A stretch of 64,000 nucleotides of DNA from Acanthosoma haemorrhoidale (GCA_930367205.1 OV884014.1:110683138-110747137); one strand, 5' to 3'; counted from the first letter of the stretch, positions 34,857 through 45,555 are shown. Notes: generated by a model from the letters alone, not told the origin. Numbers and translations: made by a program.

Positions 34857-35480
34857 TATGTATTAAAACCTACCTCATTTTTCACCATTTCTCTTTTTAC
34901 TTTATTTGATCAATTTAACTTAACTAATTTGGCAGGTCCGTCATGAGATCTTTAATTCAAATTGTTTTTATGTCTTTGACATAGGAATTTATCCCGATTG
35001 AATCGCCCGATCTCAAGGCTAATGTTGTAGTTATTAATAAATTGAGAAACTGGGAATTGTGAAATATATTCAAATAAAATGGTTATAACAAATAATTATA
35101 ATTATATAGAGTGCTGACAAAAAGTATAAAAAAAAATATTCAATTCCTTTTAAAATAGGCTAGTTACTACTAATTACAAAAACATGAAATTTGAGCTCAA
35201 TTTCTTTTAATGGATCCATAATAAGAAACAATATTAATATCACCCAATCGATGATTTTCCTGTAATCCAATCAACGTTGCTTTCTGGTGTTGGTTCTTCT
35301 CCTCTCTTCCTGTATGGTACCACCAATTCGGGAGCTTGCTAACTGCGCTCTTCTCGACGGTTGTGCTAAGACTGCCCGTTTATCTCATCCCCACTCCTAG
35401 GAGAATAAGGGAATTGCTTACTAGATGTGAGGATTCCTGGTCATGATATTCTCAAATATATCATGAATGTGACAATATAT
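34857..35480 (+). mobile_element. Fold-back element F, single arm
   Basis: About 624 bp match the arms of the fold-back element at 62522-63757, most closely its right arm. They start at AAAACCTACCTCATTTTTC and pass through AGGTCCGTCATGAGATCTTT, GATTGAATCGCCCGATCTCA, TGAGCTCAATTTCTTTTAAT and CTCTTCTCGACGGTTGTGCT. They end with ATTCTCAAATATATCATGAA exactly at the position of the palindrome centre of the full element. The opposite arm is missing; instead, a different inverted-repeat structure begins at 35481. Confidence 0.85.
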
Positions 35481-36968
35481 GTATACAAATGTTAATCAGT
35501 TACAGCGTTAGAACATACTCTGTTGAATGTTTAGCCTCAAGTGTGGTGTCTTGGCCCTAAGCAATGGTTATTTACAAACAACAAGGGTACCTTAAGTCTC
35601 AACTGAGGTACAGGTTTCTACTAAAAATGTAGGATATAATGAGCATTATACAACTTGCCTCGGATATTTATTTAAGCCTCTTCCATTGTTCGCTTTCAAA
35701 AAACTTAATATTGTGTCGTACTTTCTAGATTGCCGTGTCGATGACGACGGAGTACTTGAAATTTTAATAGTTTCTAAACTGTAGGAGCTTACATTTGAAA
35801 TGTCACGCATAAAAGCGGGGTAATATTTCTTAAACACAAAGTTCTCCAAATAGTATGGATACGAATGGGTTCGTTATTCTTACTATATAAAACTTGACTG
35901 AACTTAAAAGTTAAAATGAAAGTTAGAAAGTACTGAACTCACAAATTGTGATCATTTTGACAATTTTTCGAAAGGTACCGCATTAGAGTATTTTATTTGT
36001 TTTGGGGCCTTAGTCATCATTTATTTATTTATTTATAGAAAACTTTATTAAACCTATATTATCTTTTTAAATTAAAGCTAGGCATTTTTCCCCTTTCGAT
36101 TTACCTCCATGGCGTGTACTAATTGTAAAAGAGGACGGTGAGTAATTCAATTATTTCTCTCTGATTGGGAACGAATCGAGAGGAGTCCCTTTCCACCGGT
36201 TCTGAATGGTAATTGGACAATAATGTCCCTCTTGAATCGATAACTCCGTCAGGGGTGGGCACTTAGCGAATTAGGATTCTAGTCTTAGGGCTCAGGCGGG
36301 ACGGACAGGGAAAATTCCTAACAATGCTAACTGGATAAGGGATGAAATTTTTACAGGGAGGGGTGGGGAAGGAAGAAATGCTAAGTAGAAGGAGGGCCCC
36401 CAATGAATAAATTTCCATTTCAAACTAGCCTGGTCACTTGTTCGGCGGACGAAGTCGGTCGAATTAGTCAAGGAGCGGTATATATCAGCAGTGGCTAGGT
36501 CGAGTCAGAATCAAGGTTGAAGGTCTATTTCGCTGCGAGTAGCCGCGGTCGGCGGTCGGCCGTTACCGCTGGCAGTTAGGCAGTAGGGGACCGAATCTAT
36601 GATGCACACTCATCTACGAAAATATAACTTTATGTTCATTGTAGCCTTGTAATAATATATTTAATGTCCTGAAGAGGAGTTTAATCCTTCCTCGTACCCT
36701 TAATCGAATATTAAAATTCATGAATCCCTTATGATTGCAATCCGACTTACCATGCCTGTGCCCAGTTATATAATGCTCATTATATCTTACATTTTTAGCA
36801 GAAACGTGTAGTTGAGACTTATGGTCCCCTTGTTTTCAGGAAGTAACCATTTCCTCCCCAAAATAACCTTTTCTTATTACCTGCCAGTGGCCAAGACACC
36901 CTCACTTGTGTCTAAGCATTCACACAGTATGTTCTAACGCTGTAACTGATTAATATTTGTATTTATAC
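35481..36968. mobile_element. Inverted-repeat element IR2 with enclosed 1.1-kb core
   Basis: The left arm (35481 to about 35661) and the right arm (about 36763-36968) are imperfect inverted copies. They share TTAATCAGTTACAGCGTTAG, AACATACT, GGTGTCTTGGCC, TAAGTCTCAACT, CTAAAAATGTA and GATATAATGAGCATTATA. The core (35662-36762) contains no recognisable protein. It includes a GC-rich, promoter-like segment at 36420-36600. It could be a non-autonomous DNA transposon. Its left end coincides with the centre of the F arm. Confidence 0.55.
36479..36507 (+). promoter_or_regulatory. Candidate TATA/initiator core promoter in IR2
   Basis: TATATATC at 36479-36486 is followed 28 bp downstream (A at 36507) by GAGTCAGAATC, close to the arthropod initiator TCAGT. 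A GC-rich leader (36530-36590, containing CCGCGGTCGGCGGTCGGCC) and A/T-rich, AATAATATATTT-type sequence follow. The arrangement resembles the promoter of an LTR retrotransposon, but no LTR ends were found. Confidence 0.3.
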
Positions 36969-37655
36969 CAGTGTTGGCCATACGCTTCCTAATAACTAAG
37001 CTATTCCTCTCTTCTCTTATCGGGTTAGGATAAATATGTGTGAACAGAGGTAATAAATGTTTGATTTATTGTTTTGGCTCCATACTACTAAACATAATAA
37101 AGCTCATATCCCCTACATCTTGTTCCATCATATCCGATAACGTAATCATGAGCCGATAGAAATTACTTATGCTTTAAGTCTACTTACTACAGTAGTACAC
37201 GATCTGAAAACTTTGAAAACTGTTTACGAAACAGGGTCATTTGTAGCGAATATTCGATGTTTTGGTACTTGATATTCAATGATGGCCTCAGGAATGACGG
37301 TAGGTTAAAAGGTGACAGAGTTGTAATCAGAAACTGGGTTTGAATCCTGGCAATGTCACTATTCTTCATCTTTAGCTCTAAGAACAAGTAGAAGGGGCTC
37401 GAGCAGAACTGTATACCTGCCCTCGTGACTTCATCGAAGTCACTGATGGTTCCTGTTATTTTTAAGTAAGCAACCGCATCCCTCCAAGACCTCCCAGAAT
37501 CTAGGGCCTACTATACACATATGCGATGACTAAAACGGACCAACAGCTAAAGATTAAAACGTAAATGAGCAGCAGTGAAAAAATATAGGAATTATTATAC
37601 AAGAGAGAAAAGAACTTGAGAGGTTGTAGGGATGAATTTATTATATAAATAATCT
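36969..37655. other. Anonymous DNA with a B-box-like site
   Basis: On the plus strand, CTGGGTTTGAATCCTGGCAA at 37327-37346 resembles a B box, with TGGCCTCAGGAATGACGGT at 37283-37301 as a weak A-box candidate. No tRNA fold can be supported. The rest is unremarkable. Confidence 0.3.
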
Positions 37656-38704
37656 GATATTATACTCTTTATTGGGCTATAATTACAATCTGACTTTTAT
37701 AAGGCAATCAGTAATTGCGATAAACGCTCTCATTCATACCATATTTACAATTCATCATTCACTCACTCATTCATACAATATTTGCAGACAGCCCAGAGAC
37801 CTCCCAAATCCACATGCGAAGAGAAAGCGGAGCCTTGGGAAGTCCCCCACACTCCTCCCTCAGCCGCGTCACCGGATACTAGCCAGTGGAGGCTGACCAA
37901 GAGCACGAGAGCCACAGACGCTCAGGACATGATTGGAGTAACTGGCCATTGCCAGGACCCCTCTGTCACGCGTTCATAGCAGGTCACGAGGTCACTGCCG
38001 TTTTAGTCTCCGAGGAGGATTATAGGGATAAGTGGCGCAGTACAATGACTGTGCTACAGGATTAGGGTGGTTGGAAAGGCTACTGTGGAATTTCATAAAC
38101 TTAGAAGGGATGAGTTCTAGAATGTAGGGTATATTAAGGTCGTTATGAAGGGTTTTGTTGCTGACATAATAAGGGGCATTTACTATTGTTCTCAGGACTT
38201 TTGATTGAAAGGATTGGATACGCTTGATGTTCGACTTTTTTGCTGTCCCCATAGCTCTATTCCGTATGTCCAGAATAGCTTAAGTATAACTTTGTAGATT
38301 AGTAGTTTATTTTCTATTGAGAGATAGGATGTCCTTTGAAGTAGTCTGTACAGTTGTCCAAAGCGTCTGTTTAGTTCTTGTCTTTTTAGTCTCGTATGTG
38401 GGTTCCAGGTCAGTCGTTTGTCAAGATGGAAGCCTAAGTACCGTACTGTCTCGGATACAGGGAGAGGAATAGAATTAAAATAAACTAGTGGACAAGACTT
38501 GCGACAAAGGGTGAAGGTAATGTGGGAACATTTTGCTTCATTAACTTTGATCTGCCATTGATTGCACCAATACTCGATCTCGTCAAGGTGTTTTTGAAGG
38601 TTATGGGATGCTATGTCGGGGTCTGGGTGGGATGACAAGACTGCAGTGTCATCTGCAAATGTGGCCAAGAAGGTATTGGGAGTAGAGGGGACATCAGTGG
38701 TAAA
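37656..38704 (-). mobile_element. LINE A copy 7, longest copy reaching the 3' end
   Basis: A minus-strand LINE A copy, 5'-truncated in the reverse transcriptase just before the TTDVPST segment (38704) and running without a major gap to the family 3' end (ATAGCCCAATAAAG region near 37665). It is the best reference for the family in the window because it holds reverse transcriptase, C-terminal tail and 3' UTR together. No clear target duplication was found. A further repeat-like block starts directly upstream at 38713. Confidence 0.85.
37992..38700 (-). pseudogene. LINE A reverse transcriptase and C-terminal tail
   Basis: One frame (from about 38700) gives TTDVPSTPNTFLATFADDTA with the catalytic FADD at about 38659-38648. 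It continues WCNQWQIKVNEAKCSHITFT, VRYLGFHLDKRLTWNPHTRL and KVILKLFWTYGIELWG. A 1-nt frame change near 38245 leads into the second frame, GTAKKSNIKRIQSFQSKVLR, NAPYYVSNKTLHNDLNIPYI, LIPSKFMKFHSSLSNHPNPV and YNPPRRLKRQ. This order is that of Jockey-clade LINE reverse transcriptases from motif C to the end of ORF2. The endonuclease and motifs A and B are missing, so the copy is dead. Apart from the single frame change it is well preserved and probably recent. Confidence 0.87.
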
Positions 38705-38712
38705 ATAAATAA

Positions 38713-38955
38713 TCAACAACAAGAAATTGTCTTTATTTCATAGTATAATTATTATTCAATAATTTTAAAATAACAGATTGATATGAACGGGAGTACGTCC
38801 TTCACTCAAGGGTAGGCGTGAACTAACCTTTCCCTGGCCACCTGGCTCACTCTCATTGGCCGAAGGCTGGCTGATGGCTAATGTTAACAGATTAGAAGGG
38901 CGGGGCCGCGTTGATTTTAGTGATGCTATTTACTAAAACTAAAATCAACATCATA
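38713..38955 (-). repeat. Possible solo LTR
   Basis: Read on the minus strand, about 240 bp begin TGTTGATTTTAG, followed after 20 bp by the inverse CTAAAATCAAC. A GC-rich centre (GCGGCCCCGCCC, GGCCAATGAG) comes next, and the segment ends with TGAAATAAAGACAATTTC and a T/G-rich TTGTTGTTGA. A terminal TG, a CCAAT-like box and a late AATAAA fit a compact LTR. No flanking duplication was found, and no second copy exists in the window. Confidence 0.3.
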
Positions 38956-39021
38956 CAATAAAACAGTCAAAAAAAAAAAAAAATTGAGATAGCCAGTGTA
39001 GAGAAAGACATGGCCTGAATA

Positions 39022-39266
39022 CGACTAGGTTAGTCTAATTGGTCAGGACAGGAACAGCGAGCGTCTGAACGGAAATTGAACGGTCATAGGTTCGTATCTC
39101 GACTTTTCACCAATAAATATTAAAATTGAAGAATATTTTCTGTGGTACTCAAGTAACCCCCCCCCCCTCCGTCAGAATTTTCTCCTTACGCTATCATTAT
39201 ATTATTTATAACTTAATGCTTACTAAAAAAAATAGTGGACCAATTCCACAACTTAACATAACCAAG
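39022..39266 (+). mobile_element. tRNA-derived SINE S1, copy 1
   Basis: An A box (TAGTCTAATTGG, 39031-39042) and a B box (GGTTCGTATCTC, 39089-39100) lie 46 bp apart, followed by a shared body. It matches 40924-41161 along about 240 bp, including GAGCGTCTGAACGGAAATT, TTTTCTGTGGTACTC, a C-run, CAGAATTTTCTCCTTACGCT and ATTTATAACTTAATGCTTA. The copies are about 1.9 kb apart in the same orientation. It would be transcribed by RNA polymerase III and mobilised by a LINE. Confidence 0.7.
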
Positions 39267-39477
39267 TTATTTATATAAGCGAAAGCATTTCTTCTTGTAG
39301 CAGTTAAGTATTTAAAAATGAACCTATTCATCAAGCGACAGGGTTTGGTTGAATACAGTTTGTTTTATATTTTATACATACTTTATTGCTGGTAGCCTGG
39401 AGTATTTCATTTATTCCGCCTGGGTCATTACCTCTATATGGCCCTTTGTGCAAGGAGGTACTACCCCTAAAGTGCTT

Positions 39478-39732
39478 CTAGCAACGAAGGAAATATCGGA
39501 AAATCATAAATGCCGAACCACTTTTCCGCACTTTGGACCCTCGGAGCGCCACCGTCGAGCTTAAGCTTTTTCTGAACTGCGCCACATTTTGATTTACGAG
39601 GGAATATAAATTTAGATTTTCCAGCGTCGAAGGGAGATTTTTTATTATTGTCCGATATTGTTTATATCCCGGGACAGTTCCCATAGCTACTGTTCCATCT
39701 TTAAGAACAGTAAACTTTCCCAATACTGCCAT
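39478..39732 (-). CDS. Unrecognised open frame, possible small gene or exon
   Basis: An 84-codon minus-strand frame begins at a good context (AATATGGCA) with MAVLGKFTVLKDGTVAMGTV, then PGYKQYRTIIKNLPSTLENL and NLYSLVNQNVAQFRKSLSS, and ends at a stop. The residue mix is balanced and the hydrophobic spacing looks like a folded protein, better than most frames here. No family was recognised. The codons after about residue 65 are less protein-like, so an exon end near there is possible, although the only donor candidate (AAA|GTGCGG) is weak. It may be a gene fragment, an exon of an unseen gene or chance. Confidence 0.28.
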   Translation of the reverse strand: MAVLGKFTVLKDGTVAMGTVPGYKQYRTIIKNLPSTLENLNLYSLVNQNVAQFRKSLSSTVALRGSKVRKSGSAFMIFRYFLRC

Positions 39733-40923
39733 ATTTTTTTGTATTGCTGGCTCAATAGTTTTATTTACGATCCTTTCCCCGAAATGATCCGGCGGTTATA
39801 AACTTTTTAATGTATATGTAGGTTAGGTTTTTACTCTTACAATCCATAAAACATGGTTGGCGATAACAAAATATTATTATATACATACAAGGAGAAAACA
39901 AACGCCACGAGGCATCGCTACAAATATTATTAGATTATTGACTACCGATGTCTTTTAATTCATTTGTAAGTTTATTGTTGATATTTTAACATTAATACAG
40001 TTTAATTTATAAATTACAATATGAAAGTTGTATATCTTTAAAAGAAAAGTTATTATTTCATACAATGGAAAAGGGTAAGGCAATGTTCCCCTTGCATTTA
40101 CTAGTAAATGTGACAAATATGATACAAACAAACCTTGTTTTCATCGCGCCTAGAATCTTATTATAAAGACTACATAACATTTAGAAGTGAGCCGTCGTCA
40201 ATGAGAATTGTGACTGTAGGCCTACACTGTGTTATGCTCGCATGTGCGGCACCGGAAGCAGAGGGGATGAAAAAGAAGCTAGCTCACTTTAATAAATCAA
40301 AAAGGCTGTGTTCTTTCTCACTGCCACTTCCCTTGTCTCACTTTTATTATTTCCTAAGGGATGTTTTCTAGTTGTTACAGTCAGTTTATCATCAAATATT
40401 ATTTTCATTCATTTATCATTATACCCAACAATGTATCATTTGATTCTGTGGAAAATTGGGGAAACACTTTGACAAAACTTCTTAAAGACTGTTTATTAAT
40501 CAAGTATATTGACTACAAAAAATATGAGTAAACAAAAATAATAACAAATATAATATGTTGATTCCGATATAGGCAGACAGTCAGACGAAACAGCGTTCTG
40601 TGCTAACTTTCTTCATAAAAGAACAAAAACTTTTTATGAATGTACTTTATGCCAGCTTACACGTGATAACATTCATTGGTATTAATATTATTTATCAATT
40701 GAAATTTTGTTTATATTGAAATTTGACCAACATTTGATTTTTGTGTGTGTATATCTTCTGGTACTACAATTACTTCTCATAGTGTATGCATTCTAACTTA
40801 AACTGTATCTGTAAAAAAATCCACTTTACTCAAGCCCCAGTTCAAGCTGTCATGCTCACTAAAAATAAGTATTTTCTCAGGTTGTCAGGTTTTTTTTTGG
40901 GGGGGGGGGGGCTGGTCATGATA
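39733..40923. other. Anonymous AT-rich DNA
   Basis: No feature recognised. A G13 tract at 40899-40911 sits directly before the second SINE S1 copy. Confidence 0.4.
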
Positions 40924-41161
40924 CCACGAGGATAGTCTAATTGGCCAGGAAAGGAAGAGCGAGCGTCTGAACGGAAATTAAAAGGTCATGGGTTCTATCC
41001 CGACTTCTCACCAATCATTATTAAAATTAAAGAATCTTTTCTGTGGTACTCCAGTAACCCCCCCCCCGTCAGAATTTTCTCCTTACGCTATCATTATATT
41101 ATTTATAACTTAATGCTTAATAAAGAAATAACGTATCAATTCCACTACTTAACATAACCCC
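40924..41161 (+). mobile_element. tRNA-derived SINE S1, copy 2
   Basis: This is the second copy of the S1 SINE. It has the A box TAGTCTAATTGG at 40933-40944 and a well-kept B box GGGTTCTATCCC at 40990-41001. It has the same body as 39022-39266, including a C-run at the same internal position (41058-41067), which therefore belonged to the source element. The 3' end is AAATAACGT...AACATAACCCC. No clear target duplication is visible. Confidence 0.7.
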
Positions 41162-42455
41162 AAGTTTTATCTGTGGGTTTACCCGACAGCGCAAATGTTG
41201 TGGTTTTCGTTTATCTAGGCTGTCCCGAACAGTTTCAGTGCTTAATTATGTGTAGGTTTTTACCTCTGAAGGGGGGGGAGTTCTTAATTATGTCTAAATG
41301 ATGAACGAATTATATTTGTATAGTATGTAGATTTTGCCATTCAAGAATTTCCTAGAATGTGTTTATAAAATCATTTTTTTCTGGTTCGGCATGTCAGTTA
41401 CATACATAAAGGAACAGAGCTTTGGTTAAAAAAAAAAAAATAATGAAACTCAAGCAACTACTTGTTATAAAAACCTTCCCACATTTAAATTGAAATTTCT
41501 GCTAAAAAAAACCGATTTGACCTACGCCTGCTTTGCCGTTGATAAACTTAAAATGAACGCTAAAACAGGATCCAGTAGTGTGTTAACGTGACTGTCGCAT
41601 CTTGGTCTCCTTGTAGGACTCCGCCGGCCTAAATGTCAATTGTGTGATGACACCCCAATGACATGAAAACATTTGTTCACATACAAACAAAGGAACAGAG
41701 GAATAACGGCATTAAAAAACTTCAACCCCATTTAGTCAAACAAAGGACATTCCTCAGTGACGCCAAGGCTTCCCTGCGACCACCCCTCCCAGACCACACC
41801 GGAGGGTGTTCCTGTTTCGAGGAAGCCGTGAAGTGAAATTCAGCGATTATCCGTGTCCTGGCTCCAGTTGGATTTTCCCCCGGGGTGGCTGTGCAGTGTG
41901 CAGGTTGAAGAACTTCACGGTCTGAAAGATAAGAGTGAACGACTTCTTAATCCCTTCCCACAGCTCCTTGGGTCTCCTGCTCACTCTTCCTTACTGCACA
42001 GTTAGGCCAATTGCTCCTGGCATATTGTGTATTGGCGAGACTTTTAAAAAATCTTATACACTTTTTTTCATTTATTTTTGGCCTGTATATATTATTGGTA
42101 GGACTCGGATTTTATACTATTTATCCTACTTGCTTAGGTTCATGAGAAAAGCGACTCGTCATCGCCAATCTTTTGCAAACTGCTTTCAATTTCCCATCTC
42201 AACCTGGTTTTATTATATTTATATTATAAAGCTTGCAATTCTATATTTATAATAAAAAAAATAATTGAAAAGCCCTTGTGATATTGGAGATTTGGTAAGG
42301 GCACTGTTTTGTATTTTCCTCGAATGAAACGAACAAGCTGTTTGAGAGATCACTAACTCAACGAACTGCAATACTATGAATACAATTTTGTGAGAAGTGA
42401 TTCACTGTTATATTCGCCAACATAACCCATTTTACCTTACCTGATCTCATTTAAC
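41162..42455. other. Anonymous DNA
   Basis: No assignable feature. The 105-codon plus frame at 41935-42252 is hydrophobic and aromatic-rich without motifs. The segment 41560-41900 is GC-richer but has no recognisable exon. Confidence 0.35.
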
Positions 42456-42850
42456 TTTATTATGATAAAATTACAATATGTCTTATTAGGACAAGTAAGT
42501 TAACAATATTAGTAATTGTGATAAATTATCTCATTCATACCATATTTACAATCCGTCAGCCGCGTCTCTGGATAAGAGCCAGTGGAGTCTGACCAAGAGC
42601 GCGAGAGCCACATACGCTCAGGACATGATTGGAGATACCCCTTTTATAGGGGAGGATTATAGGGATGAGTTCTGCAGTGTAATGACTGTGCTAGGGGATT
42701 AGGGATGCTATGGAATTTTATGAACTTGGAAGGGATAACTTCAAGAATGGAGGATATAGTAATAAGGGCCATTTACTATTGTTCTCAGGACTTTTGATTG
42801 TAAGGATTGGATACGCTTGATGTTCGACTTTTTTGCTGACCCCCCGTAGC
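42456..42850 (-). mobile_element. LINE A copy 8 (internally deleted)
   Basis: On the minus strand this contains IKRIQSL-SKVLRTIVN-like coding, the FMKFHS segment, part of the GC-rich terminal stretch and the 3' UTR (ACAATATGTCTTATTAGG in plus-strand reading). At least two internal segments are missing compared with copy 7: one near 42552, where the UTR jumps to the GTCAGCCGCGTC region, and one near 42640. The 5' end at about 42850 lies in the segment coding WTYGIELWG. Confidence 0.72.
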
Positions 42851-42852
42851 TT

Positions 42853-42901
42853 TATTCCACTATATTCTAGTGGAATATAGGTATTCTAAAAGAATACCTT
42901 A
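42853..42901. repeat. Two adjacent perfect hairpins
   Basis: ATTCCACTA-TATTC-TAGTGGAAT has a 9-bp perfect stem with a 5-nt loop. It is followed within a few bases by GGTATTC-TAAAA-GAATACC, a 7-bp perfect stem with a 5-nt loop. They sit at the 5' end of LINE A copy 8. The function is unknown. Confidence 0.6.
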
Positions 42902-43447
42902 AAGTAAACCATGATAATGATAATAATTTTATTCAAAACAACGGTAGAGTTCATTTAAAATATCGTTAATGAAAAAATACAGACACCTACTTTCCGCCAA
43001 GTTACGAATCAAATCCCACATTATTCCTCCTGCGTTTTCTCACTGTAAAAGCTATAGGAAATGCCTGCTTGATATGTAAAAAGGATCGATAATGGTGCCA
43101 TGAGTAGCATAGGTTAGAACCACTTCCGCCGTAATCCAGGCTCATCCGGTAAGCCGTGCGGAGACCCGCCTCTGTTTGGAACTGCACGGCTCTGAAATGA
43201 GCTTAAAGCCGTTGAGTTGGTTGGTTATCGCAGCTTATTGTTCTTATACCACTCCTTTATATAATGGCTGCTTGAAAATGTTTCTTGTACTAATAAATTA
43301 TTGAAAAAATTTACCGAACGTAAGTGTCGGTACTACTTCCCGCCAAGTTACGTAACGAAGTTACGTAAAATGTACTATTAAGAATTAGTATGTAAGTTAG
43401 TTTTAAGGTTAATAAAAAAGGTGAGCCCAATCAACTTTATTAGTCAG
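42902..43447. other. Anonymous DNA with a short direct repeat
   Basis: CTT(T/C)CCGCCAAGTTACG occurs at about 42989 and again at about 43338. The minus frame at 43002-43187 has no recognised family. Otherwise unremarkable. Confidence 0.35.
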
Positions 43448-43650
43448 TTTAGTCCAGTCACGTATAATGTGTATCATTATACTTGTTTATTCATTATATA
43501 ATTTTTATAAAATAACAAAACCTGTATATAATGTAGCGATGCTACAGGAAATACAGAAACAATTTGTAAATATATTCGCCTGAGGATCTATAATTGTATA
43601 TAATTATCTGTAAATTTAAAGGGGCTATGGGGGGAGGGGACGTGTAATAG
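43448..43650 (+). repeat. Dispersed repeat R2, copy 2 (longest)
   Basis: The 5' half (GTATAATGTGTATCATTATA then ACTTGT) matches 59012-59125. The 3' half (GATGCTACAGGAAATACA, ACAATTTGTAAATA, GAGGATCTATAATTG, AAATTTAAAGGGGCTATGG) matches 20358-20450 on the minus strand. Copy 2 therefore links the other two copies into one family. A G-rich stretch follows the end. No coding potential. Confidence 0.6.
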
Positions 43651-44255
43651 AAATATTTCAAATTTGAAAATTTCTTATTACAATTAAGCCTCAAGCAGTA
43701 ATAATATTGGTAACGCAAATAAACAAAATTTGAAATATCACAAATAAAATTATTTTATTGCTATCTCCTTATTAGATCGTTTCGTTTTTAGAATAATAAA
43801 AGGAACCACTCAAAAGGTTTCTTGTTATTTATTGTAAGTGTGGCAAGAATAATTTAGTAAAACGTTTTGTCCAAAATGTACCGAATAGGAAGAAGATACA
43901 TTAACGCATCCGTTTGATTTTTAACTACCACTAGAAATTAGTTTTTTGCAGTTGTGAATCATGGTAGTAGTTTAGACGTGCTTTGGTGCCTCGCAATATA
44001 TTCAGCTCATGTCACATAAAATGAAATGAAGAACTTCATTCCCTCGTGCACAAAAATTGTTGTAATATACTTTGTTTTCATAGGGGGAGGGATGTCCCCA
44101 AATCCCTGTACATAAGAACCCTGTTCAATCTCAGGTGCAAATGCTGCTTTAACTATTTAATCATTACCAGTATAATATAATGGTATATAAAAGTATCAGT
44201 ATGTTTTCCTCCATTACATCACATATTTTTATAACGATTGCTTTTCGATGGACAC

Positions 44256-44519
44256 TTATATATCCGGTAGCCGGTGCCAGAAATCCTCCGACTGAGGAAA
44301 CCCCGGACCCACAGTGGCATCCATTATCCTCAAACCTGGTCTTAATGTGCAGTTGGCTTCTTCCGTAATGGCCACATTTGGTACTTTCAGCCTGACTGTT
44401 GTAAATTGTCGAGCCTCTGGAAGCGGTCCAACAACAGCTCCATTGTTGTTAGACTTTCCTTCCGAATGGTGCTCGGTGTGTGCTAATTCGGGGCGATTCC
44501 CGACGAACATAAACCACAT
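44256..44519 (-). CDS. Unrecognised open frame in a GC-richer patch
   Basis: An 87-codon minus-strand frame begins MWFMFVGNRPELAHTEHHSE and contains GAVVGPLPEARQFTTVRLKV and PNVAITEEANCTLRPGLRIM, then ends FPQSEDFWHRLPDI and a stop. An overlapping plus frame of 76 codons is also open. The minus reading has plausible composition, but I know no family that fits. It may be a decayed exon or transposon protein fragment. Confidence 0.22.
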   Translation of the reverse strand: MWFMFVGNRPELAHTEHHSEGKSNNNGAVVGPLPEARQFTTVRLKVPNVAITEEANCTLRPGLRIMDATVGPGFPQSEDFWHRLPDI

Positions 44520-44991
44520 GATATTCCCCTTGCGTCAACGTTAAAAAAATTATTCGGTTCGATCGTTTGCCTCGTTCCTCCCCCTCAAAAAAAAAACCTA
44601 GGTATTTATTGGTTTCTACGTGTTCGATAATTAAAATATGGAGCCAAAGACCGCCATCAAAGTGCGCTGATGAATTGTAAATTTAAAGAAGGTCTTACCA
44701 AGAATTTTCGTACGGTGAATAGTTTCAGTTGTTTTTCCTAAGTTGGAAAAGGGAACAAGAAAGGTTCTCTTCTTTAAAATAACAGTCTGTATCGAAACAG
44801 GGTCGGTAGCTCTTCTCTCGAAACAACACGATTTACAATTGAATAAATCACTTTAAATATTTAGATGAAGTAATAATAATAAACAATAATTTCTTATAAA
44901 ACCCTGTCAAATACTCCAAGAAATAAGGATATGGCCACACCCATAAATATATAAAAATTAAAGAAGAATAAAGACTGAATGATATATAAAT

Positions 44992-45066
44992 GCTGTTACT
45001 TTAGTAACAGTACCATACTGTTACTCTAGTAACAGTACCATGCTGTTACACTAATAACAGTATCAG
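44992..45066. repeat. Triple 25-bp array of palindromes
   Basis: Three consecutive 25-bp units each contain CTGTTACT-NN-AGTAACAG (the third has CTGTTA...TAACAG) followed by TACCAT. The first two have perfect 8-bp arms. DNA of this form can act as an array of dimeric protein-binding sites or simply be a young tandem repeat. No promoter or gene is visible next to it. Confidence 0.85.
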
Positions 45067-45555
45067 AAAAGTTTTATTTTGCCGTTATCGTTGCTGTAAT
45101 TAATTGACTAACCCGGATTGTTCTAAATCCCCCTCATTTAAATTGTAATAAAATGTTAACCATTCAAGCAATTATCTAGTTAATGATAGTTATTAGTTGA
45201 CGATAGTTAATGACAGCGTAGAAGAAATTTGCCTTTGTAAAGAAGCTATAAAATATCCTTAGTAATTAGCCCTGCTCAAATTGCGATGGAGGGGGGCGGG
45301 GGTTGTAACCGCCTAACCAGCGTAAGAAGTTTTAAACTTTTTAGGACAGTTGGATTTTTTTTGTTCTCGTTTTCTTTAATATTCAGCTCAGCAGGCGAGT
45401 TAGAAAATATCTTTTCTCCTAACCATCTTGTTTTCTTTTTACCTCTTAGTCCAGGAAGATGGTTTTTTTTCTTTTTTAATTTTTGAACAACATATTTTTC
45501 GTAAGAAAGCTTTCTACTTTAGTTTAGATCGATAAAGGGCAAAGAAACAATATAT
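45067..45555. other. Anonymous DNA
   Basis: A G-rich patch at 45287-45304 is followed by T-rich DNA. The 66-codon plus frame here is F/S-rich and not convincing. Confidence 0.4.
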
